Position numbers and translations under genes: made by a program. From Microvirgula aerodenitrificans DSM 15089 (lineage in GTDB: Bacteria > Pseudomonadota > Gammaproteobacteria > Burkholderiales > Aquaspirillaceae), in NCBI RefSeq assembly GCF_000620105.1, contig NZ_JHVK01000004.1, positions 1 through 64,000 on the forward strand: a stretch of DNA of 64,000 nucleotides, given 5' to 3'. Under the pieces are notes generated by a model. That model searched no databases, had not been told where the DNA came from, and worked only from the letters and a program-made list of their open reading frames with translations. Within the stretch, counting starts at the first letter, position 1, and every line of letters begins with the position of its first letter. Positions 50,633 to 59,530 of this stretch are shown here, piece after piece.

Positions 50633-51421
50633 ATGAAAATGCGTAAATTCCTTGCTGTGCTGGCACTCGTCGGCCTGAGCACCACCACCCTGGCTGCCGA
50701 CCTGCTCGATACGGTGCAGGCCCGCGGCACGCTGAAAATCGCCACCGAAGGCACCTACCCACCGTTCTCGTTCAAGGACAAGCAGCAGCAACTGACTGGC
50801 TTCGATGTCGAGATCGGCCGCGAGATCGCCAGGCGCCTGAAGGTCAAACCGGAGTTCGTGCAGAGCGAGTGGAGCGGCATGCTGGCCGGTCTGCAGGCCG
50901 GCAAGTACGACATTGCACTGAACCAGGTGTCGGTGACGCCGCAGCGTCAGCAGATCTTCGACTTCAGCGTGCCGTACACGATTTCCAGCGCCCAGTTGGT
51001 GGTGCGCAAGAATGAAACCCGCGTCTTCCGCTCGCTGGACGATCTGAAGGGCAAGAAGCTCGGCGTCGGCCAGGGCAGCAACTACGCCGACATGGCGAAG
51101 AAGGTCGACGGCGTCGAGGTCAAGACTTACCCGGGCGCACCGGAATACCTGCAGGATCTGGCCACCGGCCGCATCGATGCCGCGCTGAACGACAGCCTGA
51201 TGATTCCGTTCTCGATCAAGGAATCGCGCCTGCCGGTCAAGGCCGGCGCGCCGGTCGGCGACCTGACCACCATGGCGGTGCCGTTCGCCAGGGGCAATCC
51301 GAAATTCAAGACCGCCGTCGACGCCGCGCTGAACGGCATGAAGAAGGACGGCACGTTCAGGACGCTGTCGGTCAAGTGGTTCGGCATCGACGTCTCGAAG
51401 GCGCCGGCGCACAAGAAGTAA
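50633..51421 (+). CDS. Amino-acid (cystine-type) ABC transporter binding protein
   Basis: This 262-residue periplasmic binding protein has a signal peptide (MKMRKFLAVLALVGLSTTTL, cleavage near AADLL) and a family-3 solute-binding fold. Segments such as GTYPPFSFKDKQQQLTGFDVEIGREIA, INQVS-like ALNQVSVTPQR and YTISSAQLVV closely resemble E. coli FliY/TcyJ, the cystine-binding protein, so cystine is the likely ligand, though other polar amino acids are possible. AAAAGG precedes ATG 50633. A terminator lies between it and the permease gene. Confidence 0.85.
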   Translation: MKMRKFLAVLALVGLSTTTLAADLLDTVQARGTLKIATEGTYPPFSFKDKQQQLTGFDVEIGREIARRLKVKPEFVQSEWSGMLAGLQAGKYDIALNQVSVTPQRQQIFDFSVPYTISSAQLVVRKNETRVFRSLDDLKGKKLGVGQGSNYADMAKKVDGVEVKTYPGAPEYLQDLATGRIDAALNDSLMIPFSIKESRLPVKAGAPVGDLTTMAVPFARGNPKFKTAVDAALNGMKKDGTFRTLSVKWFGIDVSKAPAHKK

Positions 51422-51437
51422 CTAGCGGGTACGCATG

Positions 51438-51471
51438 AGCGACACCGCCCGGTCGGGCGGTGTCGCTTTTT
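51438..51471 (+). terminator. Intra-operon terminator between binding protein and permease
   Basis: AGCGACACCGCCC pairs perfectly with GGGCGGTGTCGCT (13 bp) around a GGTC loop and runs straight into TTTTT. It begins 17 bases after the binding-protein stop. The permease ribosome binding site (GGAGAAG) lies directly after it, so it probably works as a partial terminator that keeps permease synthesis below that of the binding protein. Confidence 0.88.
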
Positions 51472-51482
51472 CGGGAGAAGAA

Positions 51483-52142
51483 ATGAACTGGATGGAACTG
51501 CTGCAGACCGCGCTGCCGGTCATGCTGGCCGGGGCCGGCTACACCTTGATGTTTGCCGTGACCAGCATGGTGCTGGGACTGGCGCTGGGCTTCGCCGTGG
51601 CGCTACTGCGCGTCGCCCGGGTGCCGGTGCTGGCCCCGATTGCCGCCACCTATGTCAGCCTGATGCGCGGCACGCCGCTGCTGGTGCAGATTTTCGTCAT
51701 CTACTACGGGCTGCCGAGCGTCGGCATCGAGTTCTCGCCGGTGCCGGCCGGCATTCTGGCGCTGACGCTGAATGTCGCCGCCTACCTGTCGGAATCGATG
51801 CGCGGCGCACTGGCCGGCGTCGAGCGCGGGCAATGGGATGCCGGGCTGTCGCTGGGCTTCACCTGGTGGCAAAGCATGCGCTACATCATCGCGCCGCAGG
51901 CGCTGCGCCTGGCCGTGCCCAGCCTCGCCAACAGCCTGATCTCGCTGATCAAGGACACGTCGCTGGTCTCGGTCATCACCGTGGGCGAGCTGATGCTGGC
52001 CACCAAGGACGTGATCGCACAGACCTTCCAGCCACTGCCGCTGTACCTGGCCGCAGCCGGTATCTACTGGCTGCTGAGTTTTCTGTTCGAGCGGGTACAG
52101 AAGCGGGTGGAAACCCGCCTCGCCGTCGCGCACCGGCACTGA
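51483..52142 (+). CDS. Amino-acid (cystine-type) ABC transporter permease
   Basis: This 219-residue HisM/TcyL-type permease has about five membrane segments and the conserved coupling loop EAGLSLG-like DAGLSLGFTWWQSMRYIIAPQA near residue 118. The motif SLMRGTPLLVQIFVIYYGLP near 57 is typical of polar amino-acid importers. I start at ATG 51483 because GGAGAAG precedes it; a longer frame begins inside the terminator stem. No ATP-binding gene follows in the window, so the ATPase must be elsewhere. Confidence 0.88.
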   Translation: MNWMELLQTALPVMLAGAGYTLMFAVTSMVLGLALGFAVALLRVARVPVLAPIAATYVSLMRGTPLLVQIFVIYYGLPSVGIEFSPVPAGILALTLNVAAYLSESMRGALAGVERGQWDAGLSLGFTWWQSMRYIIAPQALRLAVPSLANSLISLIKDTSLVSVITVGELMLATKDVIAQTFQPLPLYLAAAGIYWLLSFLFERVQKRVETRLAVAHRH

Positions 52143-52583
52143 GCCGGTACGTGCCGCTGGCGTCAGGCCAGCTCCGACCTCGCCAGCGTAGCCCCCTCAT
52201 CTGCCCGGAGCAGACCAGCATGCCCAAATTGAAACGAGCCGCATTGAGCGGCTCGTTGGCGAGGGTGGATGAACGTGTTAAAGAACGCTGTCTGTCCATG
52301 ACGCGGTTTCAAACATGCCGGCGTTACGGGCCGGCCCCTCTGTTTCCCCGTGGTCGCGCATCGATATCGCGTGTACGGCGGCTGGGGACCCCGTGCGCGC
52401 TGGGCGCAGTGGCGCGGGTCGGTTTCCGCCCTGACTGGCTACGGGACTCACCATCATGCAACGACGGCCTGCACCGCCCTGCACTGTGTTTGTAGCCCGC
52501 TTCCGGCCTCTCCGCCAATGCATGGCAAATGAAAAACGCCAGCAATGAATGCTGGCGTCGTAAAGTGATGCTGGCCCGCCCGA
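52143..52583. other. 441-bp gap without a gene, containing two hairpins
   Basis: No open frame here has credible coding character. A 10-bp perfect hairpin (52233-52242 with 52248-52257, loop ATTGA) lies 90 bp after the permease stop; read on the minus strand its 3' side runs into TTCAATTT. The ccsA terminator is at 52532-52558. The 270 bases between the two hairpins are GC-rich with several short inverted repeats and no recognisable RNA family. It may be only spacer, a decayed gene, or a minus-strand small RNA. Confidence 0.5.
52532..52558 (-). terminator. Terminator after ccsA
   Basis: ACGCCAGC (52536-52543) pairs with GCTGGCGT (52551-52558), 7-base loop, followed in the transcribed direction by TTTTTC. 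It begins 26 bases after the ccsA stop. Confidence 0.88.
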
Positions 52584-53729
52584 CTACAGCCCGCCGTAGG
52601 AATGCAGGCCGGTCAGGAACATGTTCACGCCGATAAAGGCGAACGTGGTCACCAGCAGGCCGATGATGGCCCACCACGACAGCACGGCACCGCGCCAGCC
52701 CTTGACCAGACGGACATGGAGCCACGCCGCGTAGTTCAGCCAGACGATCAGCGCCCAGGTTTCCTTCGGGTCCCAGCTCCAGTAGCCACCCCAGGCATCC
52801 GCCGCCCACATCGCGCCAAGGATGGTGGCGATGGTGAAGAACAGGAAGCCGACGGCAATGGCACGGTACATGACTTCGTCGAGCACTTCCGGCTTCGGCA
52901 GGCGACCGCTGAGCACGCCCTTCGCCGACAGCCGCTCGGCGATGCCGAGCATGGCCGACAGCGAGAACGCACCATAGCCGATGAAGTTCGCCGGGACATG
53001 GATCTTCATCCACCACGACTGCAGCGCCGGAATCAGCGGCTGGATTTCATGCGCGCCGCGGCTGAAGGCATACCAGAGGATGAAGCCGACCGCGGCCGAG
53101 ATCACCATCAGCACGAATGCACCCATCTGCCGGGCCTGATAGCGGGCCTCGTAGTACAGGTACATCAGTGCGGTCACCAGACAGAACAGGATGAATACTT
53201 CATACAGATTGGATACCGGAATGTGACCGATATCCGGGCTGATCAGATAGCTCTCGTCCCAGCGCACGAACAGGCCGGTCAGGCCCATGACCGCGCCGGC
53301 CCAGGTCAGCCCGCTGCCGACCCGGGTGCCGAACTCGCTGCGTGCCAGCACGCCGACCCAGTACACCAGCGTGGCCAGGAAGAACAGCACGCACATCCAC
53401 ATGATCGCCGACTGGCTGGACAGCATGTACTTGAGCAGGAAAAGCTTCTGGCCATTGGCCAGGTCGCCGTCATACAGCGCGATGGCCGCCACGGCCAGGG
53501 CGCCGCTCAGCGGGAAGAACCAGCGCCACGGCTTCCAGAACACGCCCAGCGCGATCAGGCCGACGGTACAACCGGCCAGAATCGCGTGTTCGTAGACGTC
53601 CATATAGGCACCGTACTGCGCGACGGCGATGCCGGCGGCGGCGATGATGACCAGCGCGTACAGTACGTCCTTGATCAGGCCGGTCCGCAGCGGGGGGCTG
53701 TCAGGCCGGTTCTTGGCTACGAGTTCCAT
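52584..53729 (-). CDS. ccsA: Cytochrome c biogenesis protein CcsA (WWD haem handling)
   Basis: This is the WWD-domain subunit of the system II cytochrome c synthase; some databases call this subunit CcsB. The 381-residue protein has about eight membrane segments and the WWD motif WGGYWSWDPKETWAL near residue 313, flanked by the haem-ligand histidines in KIHVPANFIGYG and WLHVRLVKG. It exports haem and, with ResB, attaches it to CXXCH sites. It follows resB by 23 bases, and a dihaem cytochrome gene precedes them. Confidence 0.93.
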   Translation of the reverse strand: MELVAKNRPDSPPLRTGLIKDVLYALVIIAAAGIAVAQYGAYMDVYEHAILAGCTVGLIALGVFWKPWRWFFPLSGALAVAAIALYDGDLANGQKLFLLKYMLSSQSAIMWMCVLFFLATLVYWVGVLARSEFGTRVGSGLTWAGAVMGLTGLFVRWDESYLISPDIGHIPVSNLYEVFILFCLVTALMYLYYEARYQARQMGAFVLMVISAAVGFILWYAFSRGAHEIQPLIPALQSWWMKIHVPANFIGYGAFSLSAMLGIAERLSAKGVLSGRLPKPEVLDEVMYRAIAVGFLFFTIATILGAMWAADAWGGYWSWDPKETWALIVWLNYAAWLHVRLVKGWRGAVLSWWAIIGLLVTTFAFIGVNMFLTGLHSYGGL

Positions 53730-53752
53730 CGGAAACGCTCCTCAGCAGGGGA

Positions 53753-55765
53753 TTACAGGTGTTCGATGGCGTCGCGATGGCGATCGAAATCGCGGTCGAG
53801 ATCGCTGGTCTTGCGGTTGGAGGCCATGGCCATCCGGCTGTTGCCCTCAGGCTGGATCAGCACCCACAGCCGCAGCTCGCGCACATAGAACATGAACAGG
53901 ATGCCGGCCACCAGCAGCAGCGAGCCGAGATAGACCACGTTCTTGCCCGGCGAGCGCGTCATCTGCAACCCGGAGGCCTTGACCTCGTCAAAGCCGGTCA
54001 GCTGCAGGAACAGCGGCGAGCCATAGTCGCGGCTGGCGCTGTAGGCAACCAGACTGTCGAGCAGGAAGCGGTAGCTGTTTTCATTCAGCGGCAGCGGTTC
54101 CAGTTGCGCCTGGCGACGGGCCACGTCCTGCAGGTCGATGATCGCGCCCTGCAGGATTTTCACATAAGTCTGTGCCACGGCTTGTCTTTTCTCTTCCGGC
54201 ACCTTCTGGTCGAGGAAGTTTTCCAGCCCGGCGAAACCCTGCTGCGAGAAGCGCGCCAGCACCCATTCGACGCTGCCGGCAAACTGGCGGGCAAGCGACG
54301 CGTCGATCGCGCCGCCGGCTTCCGCCTTGGCGGCCGCGCGGCGCGCCACTTCGCCGTACAGGGCCGGGTTCTGCAGCGCATTCTTCAGCCGCATGAAGCT
54401 GTCCAGCTTGCCCTCGGCATCCAGCGGATAACGCAGGAACGACATCGGGCCACCAACCTGGGTACGCACGCCGCTGACGATATAGCTGTGACCTTCGAGC
54501 TGGATCGGCGCCATGTAGGTCATGTACTCGAGCGCCTGACCCTGCGCATCGCGCAGTTTGAACTGGATGCTCGGGCCGAGGTTCTTCACCTGCTTGTCAT
54601 GGTTGACCCGGCTGGCGTCGGCCAGCAGGCCCTGCAGGTTCTTCTTCACGCCCATCGCCGAGTTGTCGGCGACCGACTCGACGTTGAATGGCCGGAAATC
54701 GCCGAATTCCAGCGTATAGCGCTTGCCGTCGATGACCAGCGGCTGACCGTTCATCGACTTGCCGCGCAGTGTGACCGGCTTGTCCAGCGGACGGTTCAGG
54801 TCCCAGGCGGCAAATTCGAGCCCGGAGCCGCCATCGCCGAAGCTGGCCTGGTAGATCGACACGCCATCGATGGTCAGCGGGTGGTTGACCTCGATGGTGG
54901 CGGCGGTTTCCTTGCCGTTCTGCTTGTCGGTCACCACCACATCGCTGGCGAAGCGCTTCGGCATCCCGTTCGTGTAGTAGTCAACATGGAATTTTTTCAG
55001 CGTGACGATGAACGGCAGTTCCTGCACGAAGTAGCCGTTGCCGGCATTCAGGAACACCACGTCGGCCGACTGGTTTTCCGGCAGCGTGACATTGCCGCGG
55101 AACGACAGGTTGCCATCGCCGAGCCGGCTCTTTTCCGGCACCTGGCTTTGCGGCACGTCGCGGACTTCCGCGCTGGCGCGGCCGAACAGTTCGGCCAGTT
55201 TCAACGGCACGTTGCCGTCGATCAGGCCGCCGATACAGATCACCACCATCGCGATGTGGGCCAGGAAGTAGCCGAGCCTGTTGGCCGCGCCCTTCTTGGC
55301 CGCCAGCATCAGGCCGTCGTCGCGCTGCAGGCTGCGCACGCTGAAGCCCTGCGCTTTCAGGTAGGCCTCGACCTTGTCAGCCGGCAGCGCGCGCTCGATG
55401 CGGGCGCTGTGGGTCATGGCGGCCAGCGACTGGCTGGTCGCGCGTTCGCGGAAGGCCTTCATGTCCTTGATGAAGCCCGGCGCATTGCGCCAGATGCACA
55501 GCGTGGTCGAGGTGACCAGGAACACCAGGATCAGCAGGAACCAGCCGGAGTGGTAGACGTCGAACAGGCCGAGCGTGCGGTAGACCTCGAACCAGAACGA
55601 GCCGAACTCGAATGCATAGTTCGAGTACGGCTCGTTCTGCTTGAGGACCGTGCCGATCACCGAGGCGATGGCGAGGATGGTAAGGAGCCCGATGGCGAAA
55701 CGCATCGAGCTGAGCAATTCGTAGAGGCTGGCGGCAAAGCCAGTCTGGCGGCGTTTGGACGTCAT
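53753..55765 (-). CDS. resB: Cytochrome c biogenesis protein ResB (Ccs1)
   Basis: ResB is the partner of CcsA in system II. The 670-residue protein has three membrane segments near residues 20-130, one near 170-190 (NRLGYFLAHIAMVVICIGGLID), a large periplasmic domain and a final membrane segment near 615. I start at ATG 55765 (MTSKRRQTGFAASLYELLSS), the conserved opening; earlier in-frame codons are unlikely. System II rather than Ccm fits betaproteobacteria. Confidence 0.94.
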   Translation of the reverse strand: MTSKRRQTGFAASLYELLSSMRFAIGLLTILAIASVIGTVLKQNEPYSNYAFEFGSFWFEVYRTLGLFDVYHSGWFLLILVFLVTSTTLCIWRNAPGFIKDMKAFRERATSQSLAAMTHSARIERALPADKVEAYLKAQGFSVRSLQRDDGLMLAAKKGAANRLGYFLAHIAMVVICIGGLIDGNVPLKLAELFGRASAEVRDVPQSQVPEKSRLGDGNLSFRGNVTLPENQSADVVFLNAGNGYFVQELPFIVTLKKFHVDYYTNGMPKRFASDVVVTDKQNGKETAATIEVNHPLTIDGVSIYQASFGDGGSGLEFAAWDLNRPLDKPVTLRGKSMNGQPLVIDGKRYTLEFGDFRPFNVESVADNSAMGVKKNLQGLLADASRVNHDKQVKNLGPSIQFKLRDAQGQALEYMTYMAPIQLEGHSYIVSGVRTQVGGPMSFLRYPLDAEGKLDSFMRLKNALQNPALYGEVARRAAAKAEAGGAIDASLARQFAGSVEWVLARFSQQGFAGLENFLDQKVPEEKRQAVAQTYVKILQGAIIDLQDVARRQAQLEPLPLNENSYRFLLDSLVAYSASRDYGSPLFLQLTGFDEVKASGLQMTRSPGKNVVYLGSLLLVAGILFMFYVRELRLWVLIQPEGNSRMAMASNRKTSDLDRDFDRHRDAIEHL

Positions 55766-55866
55766 GGACCACACAATGTAAAGAGGGGGAGGCATTGACC
55801 TCCCCCTGTGTATCACGGCCGGATGAAAGCCGACTTAATCCGAATCAGGCCGTTTCATGCCCGGCC

Positions 55867-56487
55867 TCAGCGCAGGCCGGACACGTAGTTGGACACCGCC
55901 TTGATTTCGGTGTCGGACAGACGCGCGGCGATGTCGGACATCACCTTGTTGTTCGCGCGCTCGCCCTTCTTGAACGCAAGCATCTGCGCCTCGACGTAGC
56001 CTGCGTGCTGTGCGCCCAGATGCGGGTACTGGCCGGGGATGCCGGCGCCGGCGGGACCGTGACAGGCCATACAGGCCGGCACTTTCCGATCGGCAACGCC
56101 ACCACGGTAGATCGTGGCTCCCGCCTTGATGGTGGTCTTGTCGGCGGCTTCGCGCGGCTTCAGCTTCTGCTCGTTGAAGTAGGCAGCCACATTGCGCATG
56201 TCATCTTCGGACAGCGTGGACGCCATCCCCAGCATGATGGCGTTCTGGCGCTTGCCCGATTTGAACTCGTGCAGTTGCTTGGCAATGTACTCGGCGTGCT
56301 GACTGGCGAGGGACGGATTGGCCGCCGCCACGCTGTTGCCGTCGGCGCCGTGACACGCCGCACACACTTGTTCGGCGATCACTTTGCCTTTTGCCGGGTC
56401 GGCCTTGGGGACGGCAGGGGCCGGGTTTGCCAGCGCGCCCGTGACCAGGGAGAGGCCGGCAACCGCCAACAGCATGTTGATTTTCAT
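55867..56487 (-). CDS. Dihaem cytochrome c4-type protein
   Basis: This 206-residue periplasmic cytochrome has a signal peptide (MKINMLLAVAGLSLVTGALA) and two haem-binding motifs, CAACH near residue 42 and CMACH near 139, each followed by a Met-containing segment (NAIMLGMAS; NKVMSDIA) that can supply the axial ligand. Two similar halves of about 90 residues show the c4 architecture. It probably carries electrons from the bc1 complex to terminal oxidases. GGAGAACCC precedes the ATG. It lies upstream of the maturation genes resB-ccsA. Confidence 0.92.
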   Translation of the reverse strand: MKINMLLAVAGLSLVTGALANPAPAVPKADPAKGKVIAEQVCAACHGADGNSVAAANPSLASQHAEYIAKQLHEFKSGKRQNAIMLGMASTLSEDDMRNVAAYFNEQKLKPREAADKTTIKAGATIYRGGVADRKVPACMACHGPAGAGIPGQYPHLGAQHAGYVEAQMLAFKKGERANNKVMSDIAARLSDTEIKAVSNYVSGLR

Positions 56488-56580
56488 GGGTTCTCCTAGC
56501 GAAAGAAGTCGCAAATCCTTGGCGGACGTAGTATTTTCAAACCACTTATTCTATACCAAATGATTTTAAGCAGACTACCG

Positions 56581-57228
56581 ATGCCGTTGTTCCAGAATGC
56601 AACTTTCTTTACCACCGTCAACCATATCAAGGATCTGCCCGATACGGCGGCCGAAGTCGCCTTCGTTGGCCGCTCGAACGCCGGCAAATCCAGCGCGTTG
56701 AACACCCTCGCCAACCGCACCCGGCTGGCCTTCGTCTCGAAGACGCCGGGTCGCACCCAGCATATCAACTTTTTCAAGCTGGACACCGGCGGCGAGGACT
56801 ACCTGGTCGACCTTCCGGGCTACGGCTATGCCGAAGTGCCCGAAGCGATCCGCACCCACTGGGTCGAACTGCTTGGCCGCTACCTGCAAACCCGGGAAAG
56901 CCTGATCGGCCTGCTGATGATCATGGATTCGCGCCATCCGCTGAAAGACCTGGATGTGCGAATGCTGAATTTCTTCCGCGTGACCAATCGCCCGGTCCAC
57001 ATCCTGCTGTCCAAGGCCGACAAGCTGAGCCGCCAGGACCAGCAGAAGACCCTGGCCGCCGTCCGCCATGCACTGGACGACTACCCGGGGGTCAGTGTCC
57101 AGCTGTTCTCCAGCTCGAAGAAAACCGGCGTGGCCGAGGTCGAGGCCGTGGTGTCGGCATGGTTTGCCGATCGCCAGCCGCCGCATGACGACGTGCTGCT
57201 GGACGAGGAGCCGGACCGCGACGAATAA
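56581..57228 (+). CDS. engB: Ribosome biogenesis GTPase YsxC/EngB
   Basis: EngB is an essential GTPase in large-subunit assembly. The 215-residue protein has G1 GRSNAGKSS near residue 31, G2 TPGRTQ near 58, G3 DLPGYGYA near 78 and G4 SKAD near 143. I start at ATG 56581 ([10 protein letters not shown]), which matches the usual start; an in-frame ATG at 56560 would add seven residues. It is divergent from the cytochrome c4 gene. Confidence 0.95.
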   Translation: MPLFQNATFFTTVNHIKDLPDTAAEVAFVGRSNAGKSSALNTLANRTRLAFVSKTPGRTQHINFFKLDTGGEDYLVDLPGYGYAEVPEAIRTHWVELLGRYLQTRESLIGLLMIMDSRHPLKDLDVRMLNFFRVTNRPVHILLSKADKLSRQDQQKTLAAVRHALDDYPGVSVQLFSSSKKTGVAEVEAVVSAWFADRQPPHDDVLLDEEPDRDE

Positions 57229-57249
57229 ACGCCGCCTGCGCGACGGACG

Positions 57250-57282
57250 GCGGGCAGTGCCGGGAACTTTTCCCCTGCCCGC
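57250..57282 (+). repeat. Long hairpin after engB
   Basis: GCGGGCAG (57250-57257) pairs with CTGCCCGC (57275-57282), and an inner GGGAA/TTCCC stem (57262-57266 with 57270-57274) extends it. No T-tract follows directly. It starts 22 bases after the engB stop and could be an RNA 3'-end protector or a first weak terminator. Confidence 0.5.
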
Positions 57283-57457
57283 GCGGCCGAAGTCGGAGTG
57301 TCCGGCGTGGATGACGCGCAGCAACCTGCGCCGCTGCGGCGGATAAAAGGGAAGCGGCAACATCGCCGCCCCCGAACGCAGACGGTTGCGCCCGGAAGTG
57401 CGAACACCTCCCGCTTCTCCTCCCTGAGCGGGAGCCCGGCCTCCAGGCCAGGCATTC

Positions 57458-57492
57458 AGCCCTGAGTCGCACCCCTGTCGCTCAGGGCTTTT
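57458..57492 (+). terminator. Terminator of engB overlapping the apbE stop codon
   Basis: AGCCCTGAG (57458-57466) pairs with CTCAGGGCT (57481-57489), followed by TTTTC on the plus strand. The 3' arm includes the apbE stop codon, so the two convergent genes share this element. It is 230 bp past engB; the intervening DNA is GC-rich without a gene. Confidence 0.7.
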
Positions 57493-58570
57493 CTTGCGCC
57501 CTCGCCACCAGCACCGACTTGTGTACCGGCTCAATCAGCCACTCCAGCCGGGCAGCCATCGCCGGGCTGACATGAATCCCGCCCTCTCCGTCCACCAGCA
57601 GCACCGACTGGATGCCAAAACGTCCGGCCGCACGCAGCGCCCCTGCCGCACCGGCAAAATACACCGGCTTGCTGGCCACATCGGAACGCAGTCCCCGGTC
57701 GGTGCCACGTTCCACCAGCACCGTCACTGCCTGTACCCGGCAGCGGGCGTTGCCGTCGCGCGGGTCGATCAGGTGACAGTAGCGCTGGCCGTCGAGCATG
57801 AAAAAGCGCTGGTAGTCACCCGAGGTGCCCATGGCCTCGCCCGGCTGCAAGGCGACCACCGCCATCGCGCGCGGGTCGCGCGGATGCTGGATGCCGACCT
57901 TCCAGCGCACGCCGGGCGCCTTCTCCCCCAGCGCCAGTACATTGCCGCCGATATTGATCAGCGCATCGCGTACCCCGTGCCGATGCAGGATATCGGCGAC
58001 CCGGTCCAGCGCCCAGCCCTTGGCCAGCCCGCCGAAATCCAGTGCCACATCGGGGTTGCGGCTGCGGGCCATGCCGTCGGCGACCGTGATGTCGAGGGTG
58101 GACGGATGCAGGGCGAGCACGGCGCGAAGGGCTGCTGTCGGCGGGGCGACCGGCGCAAAGCGGTCGGCGTGAAAACCCCAGAGTTCAACCAGCCGGCCGA
58201 TGGCCGGATTGAACAGCCCGTCGCTGTTTCTCTCGCCGTCCTGCGCCAGCCGGATCAGGCCGGCCAGTTCGGCATCGACCGGCGCGGCGCGGCCGGCCGC
58301 GAACGCCTGGTTCAGCCGCACCACGTCGCTGCCGGCCTGCCAGGCATGCAGCTTGTTGTGCATCCGGTCCAGTTCGGCCAGTGCAGCAGTGACGGCGGGT
58401 GCTGCCTGCGCCTGTGGCAGATTGGCAACACTGACCTCGACCCGGGTTCCGAATACATAGCTTTCCTGCCGGTACGGCTCGGGCCGGTCGGCGCAGGCGG
58501 TCACCGCCAGCAGCGCGGCGGCAGCGAGCAGCCACCGTCGCCAGCCGCCGGCCGTCAGCTGGCCAGACAA
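57482..58570 (-). CDS. apbE: FAD:protein FMN transferase ApbE
   Basis: ApbE attaches FMN covalently to threonine in partner proteins such as Nqr or Rnf subunits, using FAD. The 362-residue protein has a lipoprotein-type signal ending LLAVTAC, so it is probably anchored in the envelope. It keeps [18 protein letters not shown] near residue 182 and [22 protein letters not shown] near 209. The start is TTG 58570, preceded by GAGAAG and overlapping the gshB end by 16 bases; no ATG or GTG occurs before the signal peptide. Confidence 0.92.
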   Translation of the reverse strand: MSGQLTAGGWRRWLLAAAALLAVTACADRPEPYRQESYVFGTRVEVSVANLPQAQAAPAVTAALAELDRMHNKLHAWQAGSDVVRLNQAFAAGRAAPVDAELAGLIRLAQDGERNSDGLFNPAIGRLVELWGFHADRFAPVAPPTAALRAVLALHPSTLDITVADGMARSRNPDVALDFGGLAKGWALDRVADILHRHGVRDALINIGGNVLALGEKAPGVRWKVGIQHPRDPRAMAVVALQPGEAMGTSGDYQRFFMLDGQRYCHLIDPRDGNARCRVQAVTVLVERGTDRGLRSDVASKPVYFAGAAGALRAAGRFGIQSVLLVDGEGGIHVSPAMAARLEWLIEPVHKSVLVARAQEKP

Positions 58571-59502
58571 TGCTTCTCGATGGCGGCGATGAACATCCCG
58601 GCCACGTCCAGCCCGGTCTGGTCCATGATTTCGCGGAAGCAGGTCGGGCTGGTGACGTTGATTTCCGTCATGCAGTCGCCGATCACGTCCAGTCCGACCA
58701 GCAGCAGACCCTGGGCGGCCAGGCGCGGGCCGATGGCCTCGGCGATCCGGCGATCGTTCGCCGTAAGCGGACGGGCCACGCCGCGGCCACCGGCGGCCAG
58801 GTTGCCGCGCGTCTCGCCGGCCAGCGGAATGCGCGCCAGGCAGTAATCGACCGGCACGCCGTCGATCAGCAGGATGCGCTTGTCGCCATCGACGATCTCC
58901 GGCAGATAGCGCTGGACCATCAGCGTGCGCGTGCCGCGCCCGGTCATGACTTCCAGCACCGAACCCAGGTTCGGGTCGGTCGGCGTCAGCCGGAAAATGC
59001 CGTCGCCACCCATGCTGTCCAGCGGTTTGAGGATCGCATCGCCATGTTCGGTCACGAAGGCGCGCAGCGCGGCCATGTCACGGCTGACCAGGGTCGGGGC
59101 AATGAAGTCCGGGTACTGGAGGATGGCGAGCTTTTCATTGTGATCGCGGATCGCCTGGCCCCGGTTGAAGCAGCGCGCACCATGCCGCTCGGCCAGACTC
59201 ATCAGGTGGGTCGCGTACAGGTACTCGTCGTCGAACGGCGGGTCCTTGCGCATCACTACCGCGTCGAACGCGGCCAGGTCGTGCACGGCGGTATCGCCGG
59301 GCACATACCAGTCATCGCGCTGACCGGTCAGTCCGATTGCGGTGGCCTCGGCCAGCACCCGCCCGTCGCGGGCGAACAGCTGCCGGGGTTCCAGCGCATA
59401 CAGCGTGTGACCGCGTGCGGCTGCCGCCTCCATCATGGCGAAGGTGGAGTCCTTGTAGGTCTTGAAGCTGGCGAGCGGGTCAGCGATGAAGGCAATTTTC
59501 AT
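58555..59502 (-). CDS. gshB: Glutathione synthetase
   Basis: GshB joins gamma-glutamylcysteine and glycine using ATP. The 315-residue ATP-grasp protein opens [20 protein letters not shown] and has [15 protein letters not shown] near residue 157 and the metal site [16 protein letters not shown] near 273. Start ATG 59502 is favoured by homology over an open upstream extension. It follows gshA by 28 bases, so the whole glutathione pathway is in one operon. Confidence 0.97.
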   Translation of the reverse strand: MKIAFIADPLASFKTYKDSTFAMMEAAAARGHTLYALEPRQLFARDGRVLAEATAIGLTGQRDDWYVPGDTAVHDLAAFDAVVMRKDPPFDDEYLYATHLMSLAERHGARCFNRGQAIRDHNEKLAILQYPDFIAPTLVSRDMAALRAFVTEHGDAILKPLDSMGGDGIFRLTPTDPNLGSVLEVMTGRGTRTLMVQRYLPEIVDGDKRILLIDGVPVDYCLARIPLAGETRGNLAAGGRGVARPLTANDRRIAEAIGPRLAAQGLLLVGLDVIGDCMTEINVTSPTCFREIMDQTGLDVAGMFIAAIEKHCLAS

Positions 59503-59530
59503 GGGAATATTTTCCTGGGTCCGCGCCGGT

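Noticed and set aside
51435-51482. A longer permease start at 51435
   Set aside because: It would place the first 16 codons inside a perfect terminator stem and lacks a ribosome site, whereas ATG 51483 follows GGAGAAG.
52278-52523. Short open frames in the gap before ccsA
   Set aside because: They lack ribosome binding sites, begin with non-ATG or poorly placed starts, and show no hydrophobic or domain pattern. I left the interval as non-coding.
53759-55798. A 679-codon open frame antisense to resB
   Set aside because: It mirrors resB over its full length and has shadow-type composition without domains.
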